From JBBDNC01 sp040877875 (GTDB lineage: Bacteria > Bacteroidota > Rhodothermia > Balneolales > Balneolaceae), in assembly GCA_040877875.1 (NCBI GenBank), contig JBBDNC010000137.1:1-16667 (forward strand): a stretch of 16,667 nt of DNA, written 5' to 3'. Shown piece by piece: positions 14,179 through 16,667 of the stretch. Each line of letters starts with the position of its first letter. The first letter of the stretch is position 1. The position numbers and the translations under genes were made by a program. The notes beneath the pieces were generated by a model. That model ran no database searches, was not told the origin of the DNA, and saw nothing but the letters and a program-made list of their open reading frames with translations.

Positions 14179-14619
14179 ATGACTTCTTTCCTGTGGTCCC
14201 TGCTTCATTCAACCTTTTACGCCCAGCGTACTATACTCTGTGTTCTAATTACTTCGGCACTCCTATTTACCGGCTGCCGGACATCGGATAAACCGGAAGA
14301 TGTGATGGCGGAATCCGAATATACCGAACTGCTTATGGAGGTGTTTATCACCCAGAACCTGATTCAACTCAAGGAATTGACGGAAAAAAGAGACAGCGTG
14401 ATGACCGGCCTGTTCGACCGCTATGGGGTAACCGAAGATCAATTTAAACGCAGCCATGAATACTATCAGACTCAGGCTAATGATCAAAAAGAGAGAATCG
14501 ACCGGATTCGCGACAGGCTCAGGGAAGAACGTGGAAAAATAGATAAAGTGAGGCAGGAGAAAAACAATACCGGGCGGGACCTCAGGACTCAGCCCGAACC
14601 CAGTAATAGGCGTCCGTAG
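14179..14619 (+). CDS. Small predicted lipoprotein, DUF4296-like
   Basis: From the ATG at 14179 the product has 146 residues. The N-terminus MTSFLWSLLHSTFYAQRTIL leads into a hydrophobic stretch ending in LLFTGC (Cys33), a plausible lipoprotein signal. The mature part is helical and highly charged. A segment with ELLMEVFITQNLIQLKELTE, LFDRYGVTEDQFKRSHEYY and RDRLREE resembles the DUF4296 family of Bacteroidota lipoproteins (short helices, then a YGVTxxQFxxS-x-x-YY motif); the function is unknown. The frame is open from 14008, but the upstream 57 codons look like non-coding DNA and would bury the signal. The last 38 bp overlap the end of recQ on the other strand. The assignment to DUF4296 is by pattern. 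Confidence 0.65.
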   Translation: MTSFLWSLLHSTFYAQRTILCVLITSALLFTGCRTSDKPEDVMAESEYTELLMEVFITQNLIQLKELTEKRDSVMTGLFDRYGVTEDQFKRSHEYYQTQANDQKERIDRIRDRLREERGKIDKVRQEKNNTGRDLRTQPEPSNRRP

Positions 14620-16519
14620 CCTGGTCACTTTTCCGGATATGGTTTTCCCGGATCAGAAATTGAAGATTTTGCTTAACCCGGCTCCTCGGCAAATCTGTCA
14701 GAGATATGAGTTCTTTTACGGTTCTGGGCTTTTGAAGAAGTTCCCTGAACTGCTTCAACTGATCACTGTCAAGCGGCTGTTTCCTCTTGTCCACCAGACA
14801 ATTATCACAATGTCCACACGGACGGGCATCCGTCTCCCCGAAATACTGTCGCAGATAGACTTCCCTGCAATGTTCCGTTTCAATGTATCCCTTTATATAC
14901 TCCAGTTTACTGAGGAGTACATCCCGGTAATGTTCTACCTCTTTGCGTGTTGAGGGCAAAGTTGCCATCCGGCTCTCCAACAGCCGGACCATCGGTTCTT
15001 CGTCAATAAAATGATATTCAAGCAACTGGTCGCGGTCGGAAAATACCCGAATGGCTTTCAACAAGCTGTTTTGATTGACCTGTAGCTTTTTCGTCAGATA
15101 AGGCATATCCAGATAGTAAATCTGCCGGAAAGAAAGAGGGCCGAACTGGCGGAACAACAAGTCCAGGAATTCCGCTTTTTCCGGTTTGGTTTTTTGGATC
15201 GTCTCACGCAATACTTCCTCACTGACCACAAACCGGATCCCCAGTCGAGGCTCACTTTGCCGGATGATCTCGATGATTTCCAGCCGTTCGAGAAGTTTTA
15301 AGCCCGAATGGACAACGGATGGCTTGCAAGACGCTCGTTTGGCAACCGATCGGACTTCTACCGGCTCCGGATGTTCGTGTTCACTTCCAACCGCCAGATT
15401 CAGCTCATCACACAAAGCGTCATAAAGTTCCTGAAGGGTCTTCAGATCCGGATAACTCCCCAGCAGGCGGGCTTTCGCCCGGTGATAATCCCCTTCCCTG
15501 TAGAGTAGCAGCGGGTAGGCCTCCTTACCGTCGCGCCCGGCCCGGCCGGCCTCCTGGTAATAGGCTTCGAGGGTATACGGCATATCATAGTGAATCACAA
15601 ACCTGCAGTCCGGTTTGTCGATGCCCATTCCAAAGGCATTGGTAGCCACTACAACCGGAAATGCCCCTTCCACCCATCCCTTCTGGATCCCCTTTCGATC
15701 CTCACTGCTGCGCCCCGCATGATAGGCGTGGGCAGGTATTTTAAGCGAAGACAGATGTTTCGCCCACTCATCACAACTCTTCCGTGTACCCGCATAGACA
15801 ATGCCGCTGCCAAGTTTCACACCTCGTGTCACACTCTGAACGGTCTTTTTCTTCTTCTGCTCGGAATGGGTCACCCACCACTGAAGGTTCGGCCTGTCAA
15901 ATCCGCCGGCAATCAATTCAGGATTGTCAAATTGCAGATTTTGGATGATATCCTCCCGGACTTCCGGCGTTGCCGTTGCTGTAAGTGCCATCCAGCGGGC
16001 TTTCCCGGGAAGCCCGGCCAGTGCGGGACGAATCGTACGATAACTGGGGCGAAAATCGTGACCCCACTGGGAGATACAATGAGCCTCATCCACAGCTACG
16101 AGTGAGATATTCATCTCCGGCAGCATCTGTTTCCAGAGGTCCGTGTCCAGACGTTCGGGTGCCAGATAGAGAAGCGAATACATGCCGTTGCGGGCATTGA
16201 TCAGACGCTGTTCCACCTCGAAGCCGGGAATGGAGCTATTGATAAACGTCGCACGAATCCCCGCTTTCAGAAGCTGTTCCACCTGATCCTGCATCAGGGC
16301 AACGAGAGGAGAAATCACCAGGGCCCATCCATCCAGAACCGTTGCGGGGAGCTGGTAACAGATCGACTTGCCTCCACCCGTCGGGAACAAAACCACTGTA
16401 TCCTTCCCCTCCAACACCGCACGAATCGCCTTTTCCTGCCCCGGCCAAAACGAGGAGTATCCCCAGAATTTCTTCAGATTTTCCTGAGCGGTATGGAATT
16501 GGGATTCGGGAATGTTCAA
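14582..16519 (-). CDS. recQ: ATP-dependent DNA helicase RecQ family
   Basis: The 645-residue protein is a 3'-5' superfamily 2 helicase acting in recombination and fork repair. The helicase core has the Q-motif region (FWPGQEKAI, 24-32), Walker A with K51 (FPTGGGKS), DEAH (144-147), TATATP (180-185), TNAFGMGIDKPD (293-304) and QEAGRAGRDG (322-331). The C-terminal half starts with a winged-helix-like segment (about 387-435). The four-cysteine zinc site sits unusually late (C551, C568, C571, C574, in CREVYLRQYFGE and CGHCDNC), followed by a second winged-helix-like segment (about 588-631). No HRDC domain is evident. In E. coli RecQ the zinc site directly follows the helicase core. The ATG at 16519 gives a normal N-terminus. 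Confidence 0.94.
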   Translation of the reverse strand: MNIPESQFHTAQENLKKFWGYSSFWPGQEKAIRAVLEGKDTVVLFPTGGGKSICYQLPATVLDGWALVISPLVALMQDQVEQLLKAGIRATFINSSIPGFEVEQRLINARNGMYSLLYLAPERLDTDLWKQMLPEMNISLVAVDEAHCISQWGHDFRPSYRTIRPALAGLPGKARWMALTATATPEVREDIIQNLQFDNPELIAGGFDRPNLQWWVTHSEQKKKKTVQSVTRGVKLGSGIVYAGTRKSCDEWAKHLSSLKIPAHAYHAGRSSEDRKGIQKGWVEGAFPVVVATNAFGMGIDKPDCRFVIHYDMPYTLEAYYQEAGRAGRDGKEAYPLLLYREGDYHRAKARLLGSYPDLKTLQELYDALCDELNLAVGSEHEHPEPVEVRSVAKRASCKPSVVHSGLKLLERLEIIEIIRQSEPRLGIRFVVSEEVLRETIQKTKPEKAEFLDLLFRQFGPLSFRQIYYLDMPYLTKKLQVNQNSLLKAIRVFSDRDQLLEYHFIDEEPMVRLLESRMATLPSTRKEVEHYRDVLLSKLEYIKGYIETEHCREVYLRQYFGETDARPCGHCDNCLVDKRKQPLDSDQLKQFRELLQKPRTVKELISLTDLPRSRVKQNLQFLIRENHIRKSDQATDAYYWVRAES

Positions 16520-16576
16520 CGATGGATTTTATAATGAAAGTTGATAACAGTATGCCGGACGCTGGATAACGGTTGA

Positions 16577-16627
16577 CGAACACACCCCGGACCTTCCGCA
16601 AGCGGAAGGTCGTCCCCTCTCGAGAGG
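16577..16627. repeat. Interspersed palindromic element R1, copy C (truncated)
   Basis: The 51 bp from CGAACACACCCCGG through the GACCTTCCGC/GCGGAAGGTC hairpin (16590-16611) and into the 18-bp palindrome are identical to 11912-11962 of copy B. The palindrome is cut three bases before its end; from 16628 the sequence is unrelated to R1. Confidence 0.82.
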
Positions 16628-16667
16628 CTGTGAAAAAATTCGGTTTCTACAGTAAATTTCATTTTGG
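16624..16667 (+). mobile_element. Possible terminus of an insertion sequence or R2-like element (extends beyond window)
   Basis: GAGGCTGTGAAAAAATTCGG starts exactly where R1 copy C is broken. GAGGCTnTG followed by an A-run resembles both the R2 termini here (GGAGGCTTTGAAAAA) and terminal repeats of several transposase families. No transposase is in view, as only about 44 bp remain before the window ends. Confidence 0.3.

Overview
The window looks like chromosomal DNA of a Gram-negative bacterium of the Bacteroidota / Rhodothermota / Balneolota group, most likely Balneolales-like. The evidence is a type IX secretion system (T9SS) plug protein, a large exported protein ending in a T9SS type A sorting domain with the NYPNPF...GVYFYR...KMVLVK signature, a type III pantothenate kinase (CoaX), a long RecQ with a late zinc finger, weak Shine-Dalgarno usage, and one promoter close to the Bacteroidota -33 TTTG / -7 TAnnTTTG consensus. 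No rRNA, tRNA or CRISPR array was seen.

Layout. (1) 3-2774, plus strand: a compact run of the 3' part of a DNA polymerase III delta' gene, dapF (ATGA overlap) and a T9SS plug lipoprotein gene (about 23-nt overlap with dapF). After an ACTG-rich repeat follows a membrane-anchored protein with a beta-lactamase-like fold that has lost its catalytic motifs (2883-4082). (2) 4239-7220, minus strand: a 993-residue T9SS cargo protein made of a propeller-like N-terminus, four Ig-like and two FN3 domains and a sorting tail. It diverges from a small two-TM protein (7350-7847), with a 19-bp palindrome between them. (3) 7848-8249: tandem 16-bp repeats, then a hairpin-rich interspersed element (family R1, copy A). 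(4) 8250-10890: a short RsmI-like methyltransferase, a 634-bp gene-free stretch with hairpins and a second interspersed element (family R2, copy 1), then a secreted N-acetylmuramoyl-L-alanine amidase. (5) 11003-11673, minus strand: an AbrB/PIN (VapBC-type) toxin-antitoxin pair. (6) 11912-12040 R1 copy B; 12092-12823 coaX (minus); 12929-13128 R2 copy 2, a 200-bp MITE-like element with inverted termini and a candidate 5-bp target duplication; 13221-13949 a short-chain dehydrogenase; 14179-14619 a small lipoprotein. (7) 14582-16519 recQ (minus), overlapping the lipoprotein gene tail to tail. Upstream of recQ lies R1 copy C, broken at 16627 where an IS-like terminus begins.

Most genes are core housekeeping: replication, lysine and peptidoglycan precursor synthesis, CoA synthesis, wall hydrolysis, recombination. 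The plug protein and the sorting-tail protein both belong to T9SS biology, one as machinery and one as cargo, though they are not in one operon. I found no undescribed defence or metabolic system. The most unusual material is between the genes: at least two families of short, non-coding, palindrome-rich interspersed elements whose outer frames are conserved while internal hairpins are exchanged, plus short-period CAGTG/ACTG repeats next to gene ends.
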